From Chlorobiota bacterium (lineage in GTDB: Bacteria > Bacteroidota > Bacteroidia > Bacteroidales > JAADGE01), in assembly GCA_030592825.1 (NCBI GenBank), contig JAUVIG010000157.1, positions 1-8,140 of the forward strand: a stretch of DNA of 8,140 nt. Reading direction: 5' to 3'. Position 1 is the stretch's first letter, and each line of letters begins with the position of its first letter. Positions 1-6,250 of this stretch are shown here, piece by piece. A program made the position numbers and the translations under genes. Under the pieces are notes generated by a model. That model did not search any database. It saw only the letters and a program-made list of their open reading frames with translations, and was not told the DNA's origin.

Positions 1-1
1 A

Positions 2-805
2 GTATTTTCACAAAGAGTAATTTCCGGGCGTGTTTCAAAAGTAGGCGGGGGAATTTTAACTGCAGTGAAAGTTTACGGGAAAGAAGCACCGGCAATCTTC
101 ACATTTACGGATGATAAAGGACTCTATAAAATTGAGCTTCCAAAAGAAGTTAAACATCTTGTATTTTCATATTCAGGTATGGAAAATAAAACTGTAAAAA
201 TTAAAGGATTTGATAATATTAATGCAAATCTTACACCTGTAAATTATAAGAAATTCAGATACGGCATAGGTTTGGCATTAGGAATATCGAATTTTAATAT
301 CATAATAAATGATCCGATTCAGGGCAGCGATTATACAGAAATTTCTATGGTACCAATCTCAATTCATGGTGATCTTTTTTACAGATTTCGCAAGCGTTTT
401 GAGATACAGGCAGTTATCGAAGACGGATTAAATATTGCGACAATTAAAACTGATTCAACTTATATTAATGAATTTGGAGAAACTGTAAATTATTCAGAAG
501 ACTTATATTTAAACAGAGTTTCATCATCATTAATTCTTAACTGTTATTTCCCTTTTACAAAAACACGTAATCATTCAGCTTTTATAGGGTTGGGTCCGCA
601 ATTTCAACATTTAAGTTTTTTGAAAACAAATACAGTCGGAGCACGTTTCCAAGCAGGTATAAATTTAAATGAGCATGGTTTTACAACAAGATTCTATCTG
701 GCAGTTGATGTATCAAGCGGCAAATTCAAAGAAGATAACGAATATGTTCCGGGATTTCCTTATAATTATTCAAGCGGAAGATTCGGAGTAGTCTTTATTT
801 TTTAA
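2..805 (+). CDS. Outer-membrane beta-barrel protein with N-terminal carboxypeptidase-regulatory-like domain (5'-partial)
   Basis: The reading frame is open from the first bases of the window to the TAA at 803-805, so the true start lies upstream. The GTG at 65 is only an internal valine codon. The first visible residues (VFSQRVISGRVSKVG) look like the end of a signal peptide followed by the opening strand of a CarboxypepD_reg-like domain. That domain continues through TFTDDKGLYKIELP and LVFSYSGMENKTVKI, about the first 70 visible residues. The remaining roughly 190 residues are rich in alternating aromatic and polar strands (YGIGLALGISNF, HSAFIGLGPQF, TRFYLAVDV). The chain ends in phenylalanine (FGVVFIF), the usual C-terminal signature of outer-membrane barrels. 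Inference: a small surface barrel protein of the kind common in Bacteroidota, ligand unknown. It converges with the minus-strand gene ending at 875. The domain reading is fairly secure; the specific function is not known. Confidence 0.75.
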   Translation, partial: VFSQRVISGRVSKVGGGILTAVKVYGKEAPAIFTFTDDKGLYKIELPKEVKHLVFSYSGMENKTVKIKGFDNINANLTPVNYKKFRYGIGLALGISNFNIIINDPIQGSDYTEISMVPISIHGDLFYRFRKRFEIQAVIEDGLNIATIKTDSTYINEFGETVNYSEDLYLNRVSSSLILNCYFPFTKTRNHSAFIGLGPQFQHLSFLKTNTVGARFQAGINLNEHGFTTRFYLAVDVSSGKFKEDNEYVPGFPYNYSSGRFGVVFIF

Positions 806-874
806 TCTGAATATAAGGATATCCCAAAAACATTGTATTTGTAAAATTTATAGATAATATTTATTTTAAAACTC

Positions 875-1267
875 TTATGCAGAAAACTTTATGATCTCAT
901 TAGCATATTCTCCTATTAATAAAGAAAGAGAGTTTAAGGATCCTGCTAATTCATTTAAATCAAGATTCTCCACTTGTAAAGTATCTCTGAATAAAACACT
1001 GTCTCCGGCTTCATTTAAAACAAAAGCACCATGTAAAATATCTTGGTTTTTTTGCAGTAAAGCTTTATACATATTTACATCATCATTTTTTACTTTAAAG
1101 ATCAATTGTTGCATAATTAAAATAGGGTCATCAACAACAATTATCATATTTTTAACACCTTCTTCTTCATTATCAATTACAAACAATCCTTCAGTTTCAT
1201 TTTCTTCAATTATAGAATATTTTAATTCGTTCAAATATCCTTTTACTTTCGAGAAATTATCACACAT
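875..1267 (-). CDS. Small CesT/YbjN-like (type III chaperone-fold) protein
   Basis: This acidic cytosolic protein of 130 residues has no signal peptide or membrane segment. It resembles the small Bacteroidota proteins usually named YbjN-domain or 'Tir chaperone/CesT family' proteins. The recognisable stretch is the conserved core LLQKNQDILHGAFVLNEAG (about residues 66-84), followed by FRDTLQVENLDLNEL and a helix SLNSLSLLIGEYANEIIKF at the C-terminus. The alternating beta-strand and helix order fits the type III secretion chaperone fold. No secretion genes are nearby, so the name describes the fold and not a job in secretion. In many Bacteroidota such genes sit beside PspA/IM30 stress genes; here that neighbour is absent, since the next gene downstream is convergent. 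The ATG at 1265-1267 has no clear Shine-Dalgarno but a TATATTTG promoter box lies about 40 bases upstream. Family recognition is from memory and moderately sure; the molecular role is unknown. Confidence 0.72.
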   Translation of the reverse strand: MCDNFSKVKGYLNELKYSIIEENETEGLFVIDNEEEGVKNMIIVVDDPILIMQQLIFKVKNDDVNMYKALLQKNQDILHGAFVLNEAGDSVLFRDTLQVENLDLNELAGSLNSLSLLIGEYANEIIKFSA

Positions 1268-1306
1268 TTTTAATATATTTTAGATTAATATTTATATTTA
1301 AACATC

Positions 1307-1314
1307 CAAATATA
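1307..1314 (-). promoter_or_regulatory. Putative Bacteroidota -7 promoter element for the CesT/YbjN-like gene
   Basis: On the minus strand this reads TATATTTG, an exact match to the Bacteroidota TAnnTTTG element, 39 bases before the ATG of the small chaperone-like gene. No good TTG -33 element stands at the normal spacing; a TTTG at 1327-1330 is only 12 bases away. The match is therefore partial, and in AT-rich DNA it could be chance. Confidence 0.4.
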
Positions 1315-1360
1315 AGAAATAATTTTCAAAATATACATAGATACAACTGTAAATTGAACA

Positions 1361-2161
1361 TTAAAATATATTTATGTTTTGCAACTTATTAAGGTCTGTT
1401 TCAAATTCTTCTTGATGTCCGTTTTTATATGTCATTAATTTAAAACCTTCATCGTTGAATATTGCAAAAGTATAGTTCACTAACCAATCTCCTATGTTTA
1501 CGTGTTTTGAGCTTTCACCGATTTGAATCATTAAGGGAAAATGCCTGTGTCCAAAAATGAAATAATCAAAATACTTTGTCTTTATCATTTCCTTTGAGAA
1601 TTGAATCATAATTTCTTTATCAATTCCTCTGAATTTATACACTTTTTCTTTTTTACGACGAGAGTGCGACCAAATTTTCGCAATTGAAAAAGCAAAATTA
1701 GGATGAAGCCTTGAATAACACCATTGCAAAAATTTATTTTGAAATATTTTTTTTAATAATTTATAGGCTTTATCACCTGCCCCTAATCCGTCACCATGAG
1801 CAATAAAAAATTTCTTTCCGTATATTTCTGTTATTAATTCTTTAGTATGTATTGTAACACCTAACTCAATGTGCAGATAGTCTTTCATCCAAACATCATG
1901 ATTACCGGTAAAAAAATGAATCTCTGTACCGGAATCGACCATTTCTGCAATTTTTCCCAAAAATCGAACATAAGCTCGGGGAACCACATATTTATATTCC
2001 CACCAAAAATCAAAAATATCACCTACAAAATAAATAATTGATGCCTGTAACTTTATTTCATCAAGCAACTTAACCAATAACTTTTCTCTTATTAAGCTTT
2101 TTTCATGATTGGGTAAGCCAAAATGCATATCAGAAATAAAATAAATATTTTTCTTTTTCAT
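1361..2161 (-). CDS. lpxH: UDP-2,3-diacylglucosamine diphosphatase (LpxH-type metallophosphoesterase)
   Basis: LpxH hydrolyses UDP-2,3-diacylglucosamine to lipid X and UMP at the cytoplasmic side of the inner membrane, a step of lipid A synthesis. The 266-residue protein carries the calcineurin-like phosphoesterase motifs in order: SDMHFG (10-15), GDIFDFWWEY (47-56), GNHD (86-89), AHGDG (121-125), FGHRH (203-207) and NIGDW (222-226). Predicted metal ligands are D11, H13, D48, N87, H122, H205 and H207, so the metal-binding set looks complete. The FDFWWEY block after the second motif and the basic insertion around 134-176 (IWSHSRRKKEK), which could contact the membrane, are typical of the COG2908/LpxH group. 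The ATG at 2159-2161 starts directly before KKKNIYFISD, which leaves no room for a signal peptide. There is no Shine-Dalgarno. The gene starts 47 bases after the stop of the yafK-like gene and has no obvious promoter of its own, so co-transcription is likely. Other COG2908 phosphoesterases are a remaining alternative. Confidence 0.87.
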   Translation of the reverse strand: MKKKNIYFISDMHFGLPNHEKSLIREKLLVKLLDEIKLQASIIYFVGDIFDFWWEYKYVVPRAYVRFLGKIAEMVDSGTEIHFFTGNHDVWMKDYLHIELGVTIHTKELITEIYGKKFFIAHGDGLGAGDKAYKLLKKIFQNKFLQWCYSRLHPNFAFSIAKIWSHSRRKKEKVYKFRGIDKEIMIQFSKEMIKTKYFDYFIFGHRHFPLMIQIGESSKHVNIGDWLVNYTFAIFNDEGFKLMTYKNGHQEEFETDLNKLQNINIF

Positions 2162-2208
2162 TAAAAAATTTTAATGAGTGTTTCATTTAGGTTTAAGGAT
2201 AAAATTTA

Positions 2209-3144
2209 CTAATATTCAGTAAAATTATATTTATTTCCGGCAAAAGAAACTTTTATTGCTTTATGATTTTTTTCAAACAAGTCATATGCCGGTTTTATTT
2301 CATTCCAAAATGCAACAAGATCTTCAGGTTTCATACCTGAATATACTTCTTTTGAGAATTTGTCAATTTTATCTTCTGAAAATCTAAAAGGAAATATGTG
2401 AACTTTAGGATACCCGTATGTTTGAGAATTATGAAATTTTGATGATAAAAATACAGGTAAAAAGTTTCTGTTTTCAAATGATATGCATCCGGCAGTAACA
2501 CAATTTCCGTGGATACAAATTGCACTTCCCGGACTTGCATTTCCTTTAAATTTTCGTGTTCTGTTTCTGTCAATGACCAAAGGATATTCAATACACAGCT
2601 TAAAACTTGACCCGTAACCGACATCTCCGTAACTGTCAATTTCAGATGTGTTTAATTTAATCCACATGAAGAAGTTTGAACTGCCGTACAATATTTTACA
2701 CGTATAAAAACCTTCCGGAGTTTTACCGTCTCCCATTATTAATTTTGGTCCCGGTTTTCCGTCAACTGCACAAATCGGCATTGTTGCCAGCAACTTTAAT
2801 GTATCACTGCGTTTACCGGCAACCCATATTTCAAATTCTCTTTCATGTTTAAATGCTCTGAACAAAACATATTTCGGAGGATAACTTACATTTATTTTCT
2901 CACATCTTGCCTTATATGAATTACCTATTAAACTTTCCAACCTGTTTTTTATAAAAGTTGAAGATCGTTCTTTAGTACCGATTTTAATATCAGATATTGA
3001 GTCAATAAAAAAAGAATTAAAAATATCTGTTTCTTTTGCTGCTGTATTTATAGAATCCTTAACATTGATATTTTGAGAATTTTGAGACTCACTGTTACAT
3101 GATAAAATGATGAATAATAAGGAAATGATAAAAATTAATCGCAT
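2209..3144 (-). CDS. YafK-type L,D-transpeptidase (YkuD domain) lipoprotein
   Basis: The protein is predicted to be a periplasmic lipoprotein with an L,D-transpeptidase catalytic domain. These enzymes use a cysteine to form or cut bonds at diaminopimelate residues of peptidoglycan; E. coli YafK (DpaA) detaches Braun lipoprotein. I chose the ATG at 3142-3144 (311 residues), because MRLIFIISLLFIILSC then forms a clean lipoprotein signal with the lipidated cysteine at residue 16. An in-frame ATG at 3172-3174 would add ten residues of unusual prefix and falls inside an inverted repeat. The catalytic block is ICIHGNCVTAGCISFEN: His212 and Cys220 in the HG-x(6)-GC pattern of this family, numbered from the chosen start. 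Upstream, MGDGKTPEGFYTC and the preceding GKPGPK are also typical of YafK (COG3034). The region before residue 55 is a low-complexity linker. The gene precedes lpxH by 47 bases. The exact substrate is not known. Confidence 0.82.
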   Translation of the reverse strand: MRLIFIISLLFIILSCNSESQNSQNINVKDSINTAAKETDIFNSFFIDSISDIKIGTKERSSTFIKNRLESLIGNSYKARCEKINVSYPPKYVLFRAFKHEREFEIWVAGKRSDTLKLLATMPICAVDGKPGPKLIMGDGKTPEGFYTCKILYGSSNFFMWIKLNTSEIDSYGDVGYGSSFKLCIEYPLVIDRNRTRKFKGNASPGSAICIHGNCVTAGCISFENRNFLPVFLSSKFHNSQTYGYPKVHIFPFRFSEDKIDKFSKEVYSGMKPEDLVAFWNEIKPAYDLFEKNHKAIKVSFAGNKYNFTEY

Positions 3145-3171
3145 AAAAAAAGGGTTTATAAATGATAATAA

Positions 3172-3232
3172 CATTGTTAAATTGCTTCATTGCTGTTTTT
3201 TAACAATTTAACAATGCAGCAATGAAACAATT
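3172..3232. repeat. Paired inverted repeats in A-B-A'-B' order in the yafK leader
   Basis: Two inverted repeats interlock here. Arm A at 3172-3184 (CATTGTTAAATTG) is a perfect 13-bp reverse complement of A' at 3204-3216. Arm B at 3186-3195 (TTCATTGCTG) is a perfect 10-bp reverse complement of B' at 3217-3226. If B is extended to 3180-3195 against 3217-3232, 15 of 16 bases pair. Because the order is A-B-A'-B', both stems can form together only as a pseudoknot; otherwise they compete. The element lies between tlpA and the yafK-like gene and would be in the 5' leader of the latter. It may be an RNA regulatory structure or a copy of an intergenic repeat family. Confidence 0.6.
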
Positions 3233-3255
3233 GAGCATCCTATTAAATATAAAAA

Positions 3256-3263
3256 CAAAATTA
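3256..3263 (-). promoter_or_regulatory. Possible -7 promoter element for the yafK-lpxH pair
   Basis: The minus strand reads TAATTTTG, matching TAnnTTTG, in the gap between the tlpA stop and the yafK-like start. No TTG lies at the expected -33 distance. If it is real, the transcript would begin near 3249 and carry the A-B-A'-B' repeat in its leader. Confidence 0.3.
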
Positions 3264-3312
3264 ACGACTGCTGTAAGGGTCTTTTTCCCTGAATTTCAAA
3301 AATATATTATTT

Positions 3313-4455
3313 TTAATGCCCGAATATTTCGTTTAACTTTTGTCCTAAATAAGTTCCTCTTAGATTTGCAGCAATTATCTTTCCTTCCGGATCTATTAAG
3401 AAGTTTGCCGGAATACCTCTTATACCATATAATGCAACCGGTTCCGATTGCCAATATTTTAAATCGCTGACGTGATACCAATCTTCTAATCCGTCTGCCT
3501 CAATAGCATTAACCCAATCTTCTTTTTCTTTATCAAGAGAAACTTGGTAAACAGTAAAATTATCCTTTTTATATTTATTGTAGTTTGCTGCCACATTCGG
3601 ATTTTCCAGTCTGCAAGGTTTACACCATGCAGCCCAAAAATCAAGTAATACATATTTTCCTCTTAAAGAAAAAAGTTTTACAACTTCGCCTTCAGGATTT
3701 TTGAGAGAAATATCCGGAGCAAAATTACCAATACCGGGAATCGGAGGATTTTCTTCCAATATTGAATTTAAACCTTTTATAAGACTTGAATTTGGATAAA
3801 GTTCTGTAAGACTTGTGTTAACTTTTTCAAAATAATCTCTATCCACATTTAAAGAAAACACAGGTACTCCGGGACCGAATTGTTGGTACAATGCTAAAAC
3901 TATTGCCGGAGATGATAAATTTTCATCAATATATTTCTTTGAAAATTCTTTATGAGAATCTACTATCTTTTGGAATTCTTCTTGAACAGCCTTTTTCAAA
4001 GAATCCATATCTGCATTCTCTCTTTTTTCAATAAATTGTTTGTTTAAATCATCAATTTTAACATATTCCTTATCAAGTTTATCATATAATTGTTTTAATA
4101 GTACACAATGTTGAGAACCTTCTATTGAATATGAAGTTCTGAAATCTGAACCGTCAGAAATAACTGTTATATTGTCAAGAGAATCTGCAATAATCAGTAT
4201 TTGTGCAGGCTCATTATCCAATTGCAAACCGTATAACTCAGGTGTACTTGCTGAAATATTGAATTTAAACATACCTGTTGTATCCAATAAAATCGTATCA
4301 AGATGAATTGTTTCAGTTGAAGAAAATTTATTAATAACTAATTGTTTACCTGCTGCATCTGATATTGTTCCGGAAACGGTAAATCCGTTTTGGCTTGAAT
4401 CTTTACAAGAATAAAGAATTAATATCGGTAATAATAATATAATAAGTTTTTTCAT
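3313..4455 (-). CDS. TlpA-like thiol-disulfide oxidoreductase lipoprotein (DUF4369 + AhpC/TSA-thioredoxin domain)
   Basis: The protein is predicted to be an envelope-anchored thioredoxin-fold redox protein of 380 residues. It opens with a lipoprotein signal (MKKLIILLLPILILYSC, lipidated Cys17). Residues 24 to about 120 fit DUF4369, a beta-rich domain common in Bacteroidota TlpA proteins (FTVSGTISDAAGK, GMFKFNI). Residues 125-235 are a charged helical linker with possible coiled coil. The C-terminal thioredoxin domain starts near GNFAPDISLKNPEG (243) and carries the active site WAAWCKPC (Cys278 and Cys281) and the cis-proline loop GIPANFLIDPEGKI (Pro349). Both redox cysteines are present, so it is probably active as a disulfide reductase or resolvase in the periplasm. 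Partners are unknown; such proteins are often linked to cytochrome c maturation or extracytoplasmic stress. The ATG at 4453-4455 has no Shine-Dalgarno but follows a good promoter box by about 33 bases. Confidence 0.88.
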   Translation of the reverse strand: MKKLIILLLPILILYSCKDSSQNGFTVSGTISDAAGKQLVINKFSSTETIHLDTILLDTTGMFKFNISASTPELYGLQLDNEPAQILIIADSLDNITVISDGSDFRTSYSIEGSQHCVLLKQLYDKLDKEYVKIDDLNKQFIEKRENADMDSLKKAVQEEFQKIVDSHKEFSKKYIDENLSSPAIVLALYQQFGPGVPVFSLNVDRDYFEKVNTSLTELYPNSSLIKGLNSILEENPPIPGIGNFAPDISLKNPEGEVVKLFSLRGKYVLLDFWAAWCKPCRLENPNVAANYNKYKKDNFTVYQVSLDKEKEDWVNAIEADGLEDWYHVSDLKYWQSEPVALYGIRGIPANFLIDPEGKIIAANLRGTYLGQKLNEIFGH

Positions 4456-4488
4456 CCGTTTATAATTTTATATGTAATTAAATTTGTG

Positions 4489-4496
4489 CAAAAGTA
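4489..4496 (-). promoter_or_regulatory. -7 promoter element of the tlpA-like gene
   Basis: The minus strand reads TACTTTTG followed by CAC, a very typical Bacteroidota -7 box (TAnnTTTG, often followed by C). Transcription would begin about seven bases further on, giving a leader of roughly 27 bases before the ATG at 4455. The -33 TTG is not evident; the expected position is a run of T on the minus strand. The box lies in the 70-base gap after nhaC, so tlpA need not depend on nhaC readthrough. Confidence 0.55.
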
Positions 4497-4525
4497 GAAA
4501 AATTCAGATTTAAAAAAAGACATAT

Positions 4526-6007
4526 TTAACTTTTATCATATTTATCTTTATTTGCCTTTGAAACATCAATTCTTCTGATTTTAAAATTTAAATAAGCAAC
4601 CAAAACAGTCATAAACGGACTTATTAAATTAAAAAACGCATACGGAATATAATCAACAGTAGCCACACCCAATACTTTAGCTTGAGTTGCTCCACCGGTA
4701 TTCCAAGGTATTAAAACCGAAGTTACTGTTCCGGCATCTTCCAATGTTCTGCTTAAAACTTCAGGTTTCAATCCTTTTTCTTTAAATGCTTTGTTATACA
4801 TTCTTCCCGGAACAACAATTGAAATATATTGATCAGATGCTGTTGCATTAAAAAATATACATGTTGCAGCCGTAGAGGCAATTAAAGAGCCTGTTGATTT
4901 TACTCTTTTTATCACAGACATTGTAATTTTTTTCAACATTCCGCTTGATTCCATTACACCGCCAAATACCATTGCTGATAAAATTAACCAAATAGTATTA
5001 AGCATACCGGCCATTCCGCTTGTTCCGAATAATTCATTAATACTTTCATTAACAGTATTAATTTTTATATCACCATACATTGCTTGTATAACACTTTTGT
5101 ATGAAGCTTCTGCATAATTATCCGTAACTCCTGAAATTTGCATAATTATATCACTTTGAAAAATAACTCCGAATAATCCGCCTGCAAGACTTCCAAGTAA
5201 CATTGCAGGTATTGGCTTTACTTTTTTTATGATAATGAAAATTAAAAATACAGGAACAATAAATAACCAAGGTGTAATATTAAAAGTTGTTGCAATTGCT
5301 TTTTGAACATCAACTATTTCTTGTGCATTTGCACTATAGTTACTTGTGAATCCAATAATAAGAAATATAATTAAGGTGATGCCCATTGACGGAACAGTTG
5401 TGTACATCATATATCTGATGTGCGTGTATAAATCTGTTCCCGTCATTGCAGGAGCCAGGTTTGTTGTATCTGACAGAGGCGACATTTTATCACCAAAATA
5501 AGCACCTGAAACAATAGCACCTGCCGTAATTGCATCATTAATACCCATTGCATGGCCTATTCCGAGAAGAGCAACCCCTATTGTAGCAATTGTTGACCAT
5601 GAACTTCCGGTTGCAAGTGAAATAAGACTGCTGATTACAACAGTTGCAAATAAAAATATTGAAGGATGTAAAACATTTAATCCGTAATAAATAAATGCAG
5701 GAATAACTCCGCTTAACAACCAAGTTCCGGATAATGCACCGATTAGCAACAGAATTAATATAGCCGGCATTGCTTTGCCGATTGTTTTTACAATATTATC
5801 TCTTATTTTTTCCCAATCTGCACCAAGACGAAATGAGATTACTGTTCCTACTGCTGCTGCAAGCAATAATGCTATCTGATTTGAACCGTCAAGTGTTGCA
5901 TCTCCCCAAATAATAACATTTAATGACAGTAAAATAATTAAAAATATAATTGGAATAAAAGATTGAAAAAGAGACGGTGTTTTTTGAAAAACTCTGGATT
6001 TGTGCAT
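4526..6007 (-). CDS. nhaC: NhaC-family Na+/H+ antiporter
   Basis: This is an inner-membrane secondary transporter exchanging sodium (or a related cation) for protons, used for pH and salt homeostasis. The 493-residue protein is hydrophobic throughout, with about eleven or twelve membrane segments, and starts in a short basic cytosolic tail before the first segment (about 15-34). NhaC hallmarks are present: GSSWSTIATIGVALLGIG (134-151), GAIVSGAYFGDKMSPLSDTTNLAP (163-186), GTSGMAGMLNTIWLI (328-342), NATASDQYISIVVPGRMY (387-404) and SRTLEDAGTVTSVLIPWNTGG (419-439). The acidic and polar residues in those loops fit ion coupling. A long non-membrane loop lies at about 283-330. Length and motif order match the family, so the gene appears intact. 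Within the family, amino-acid-linked antiporters such as malate/lactate MleN look similar, so substrate cannot be fixed from sequence alone. The ATG at 6005-6007 has no Shine-Dalgarno and lies inside a perfect inverted repeat reaching the promoter box. Confidence 0.92.
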   Translation of the reverse strand: MHKSRVFQKTPSLFQSFIPIIFLIILLSLNVIIWGDATLDGSNQIALLLAAAVGTVISFRLGADWEKIRDNIVKTIGKAMPAILILLLIGALSGTWLLSGVIPAFIYYGLNVLHPSIFLFATVVISSLISLATGSSWSTIATIGVALLGIGHAMGINDAITAGAIVSGAYFGDKMSPLSDTTNLAPAMTGTDLYTHIRYMMYTTVPSMGITLIIFLIIGFTSNYSANAQEIVDVQKAIATTFNITPWLFIVPVFLIFIIIKKVKPIPAMLLGSLAGGLFGVIFQSDIIMQISGVTDNYAEASYKSVIQAMYGDIKINTVNESINELFGTSGMAGMLNTIWLILSAMVFGGVMESSGMLKKITMSVIKRVKSTGSLIASTAATCIFFNATASDQYISIVVPGRMYNKAFKEKGLKPEVLSRTLEDAGTVTSVLIPWNTGGATQAKVLGVATVDYIPYAFFNLISPFMTVLVAYLNFKIRRIDVSKANKDKYDKS

Positions 6008-6034
6008 ATTTTTATATTTCTGAAATGCACAAAT
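5998..6034. repeat. Perfect 10-bp inverted repeat spanning the nhaC start and promoter
   Basis: ATTTGTGCAT at 5998-6007 is the exact reverse complement of ATGCACAAAT at 6025-6034, with a 17-base spacer. The left arm contains the nhaC start codon and the right arm contains the CAAA half of the -7 box. The predicted transcript starts near 6023, so the right arm would not be transcribed. This favours a DNA operator over an RNA hairpin. No regulator is identified. Confidence 0.5.
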
Positions 6035-6037
6035 TTA
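6030..6037 (-). promoter_or_regulatory. -7 promoter element of nhaC
   Basis: The minus strand reads TAAATTTG (TAnnTTTG), 22 bases before the nhaC ATG, giving a predicted leader of only about 15 bases. No TTG stands at the usual -33 distance, where the sequence is a run of A and T. Weak consensus at -33 would fit a promoter that needs an activator, but this is speculation. Confidence 0.45.
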
Positions 6038-6070
6038 TGAAAAAAGCATTAAAAAAATTATACTGTATTT

Positions 6071-6118
6071 AAAAAGTAAAGCTTTCAACTCAAAATAAAA
6101 TTTTGACTTTCACTTTTT
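6071..6118 (-). terminator. Possible A/T-rich terminator hairpin after the AAA/DUF4143 gene
   Basis: An outer stem pairs AAAAAGTAAAG (6071-6081) with 6107-6118, with one bulged base (6111). An inner stem pairs TCAAAA (6090-6095) with TTTTGA (6101-6106) around a five-base loop; eight bases (6082-6089) bulge out on one side. Read on the minus strand the structure ends in CTTTTTAAA, so it could end the ATPase transcript, whose stop is about 130 bases upstream. It is almost all A-T pairs, so the strength is doubtful. Confidence 0.3.
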
Positions 6119-6250
6119 CATAATAATTGCGATTACATTCGACAGATATAGTTGTTTTTTGTAGAATGCAATTGATAAAATATATCGTAACTTCGCTACA
6201 AACAAATAGAACGCTGATTTAATATGATTATTTTGATTTTAAACAAAATG

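Noticed and set aside
806..874. Bidirectional terminator between the two convergent genes
   Set aside because: Position is right, but I could not find a stem of useful length; only an AT-rich stretch and the short palindrome GGATATCC are present.
891..1283. Plus-strand open frame of 130 codons
   Set aside because: It is the complement of the CesT/YbjN-like gene. Its product is a serine- and phenylalanine-rich string without domain features, while the minus frame has a recognisable conserved core.
2331..2639. Minus-strand open frame of 102 codons inside the yafK-like gene
   Set aside because: It overlaps the catalytic region of the L,D-transpeptidase in another frame and has no recognisable domain.
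3276..3292. AGGG/CCCT hairpin after tlpA as a terminator
   Set aside because: The stem is only four base pairs with no proper T tract, so it is too weak to support.
3222..3481. Short open frames on both strands around the tlpA stop (plus 3222-3470, minus 3296-3481)
   Set aside because: They lie mostly inside the tlpA thioredoxin domain in other frames. The plus frame starts inside the inverted repeat and the composition is not protein-like.
5538..5723. Minus-strand 61-codon frame inside nhaC
   Set aside because: Cysteine- and asparagine-rich shadow of the NhaC membrane region in another frame.
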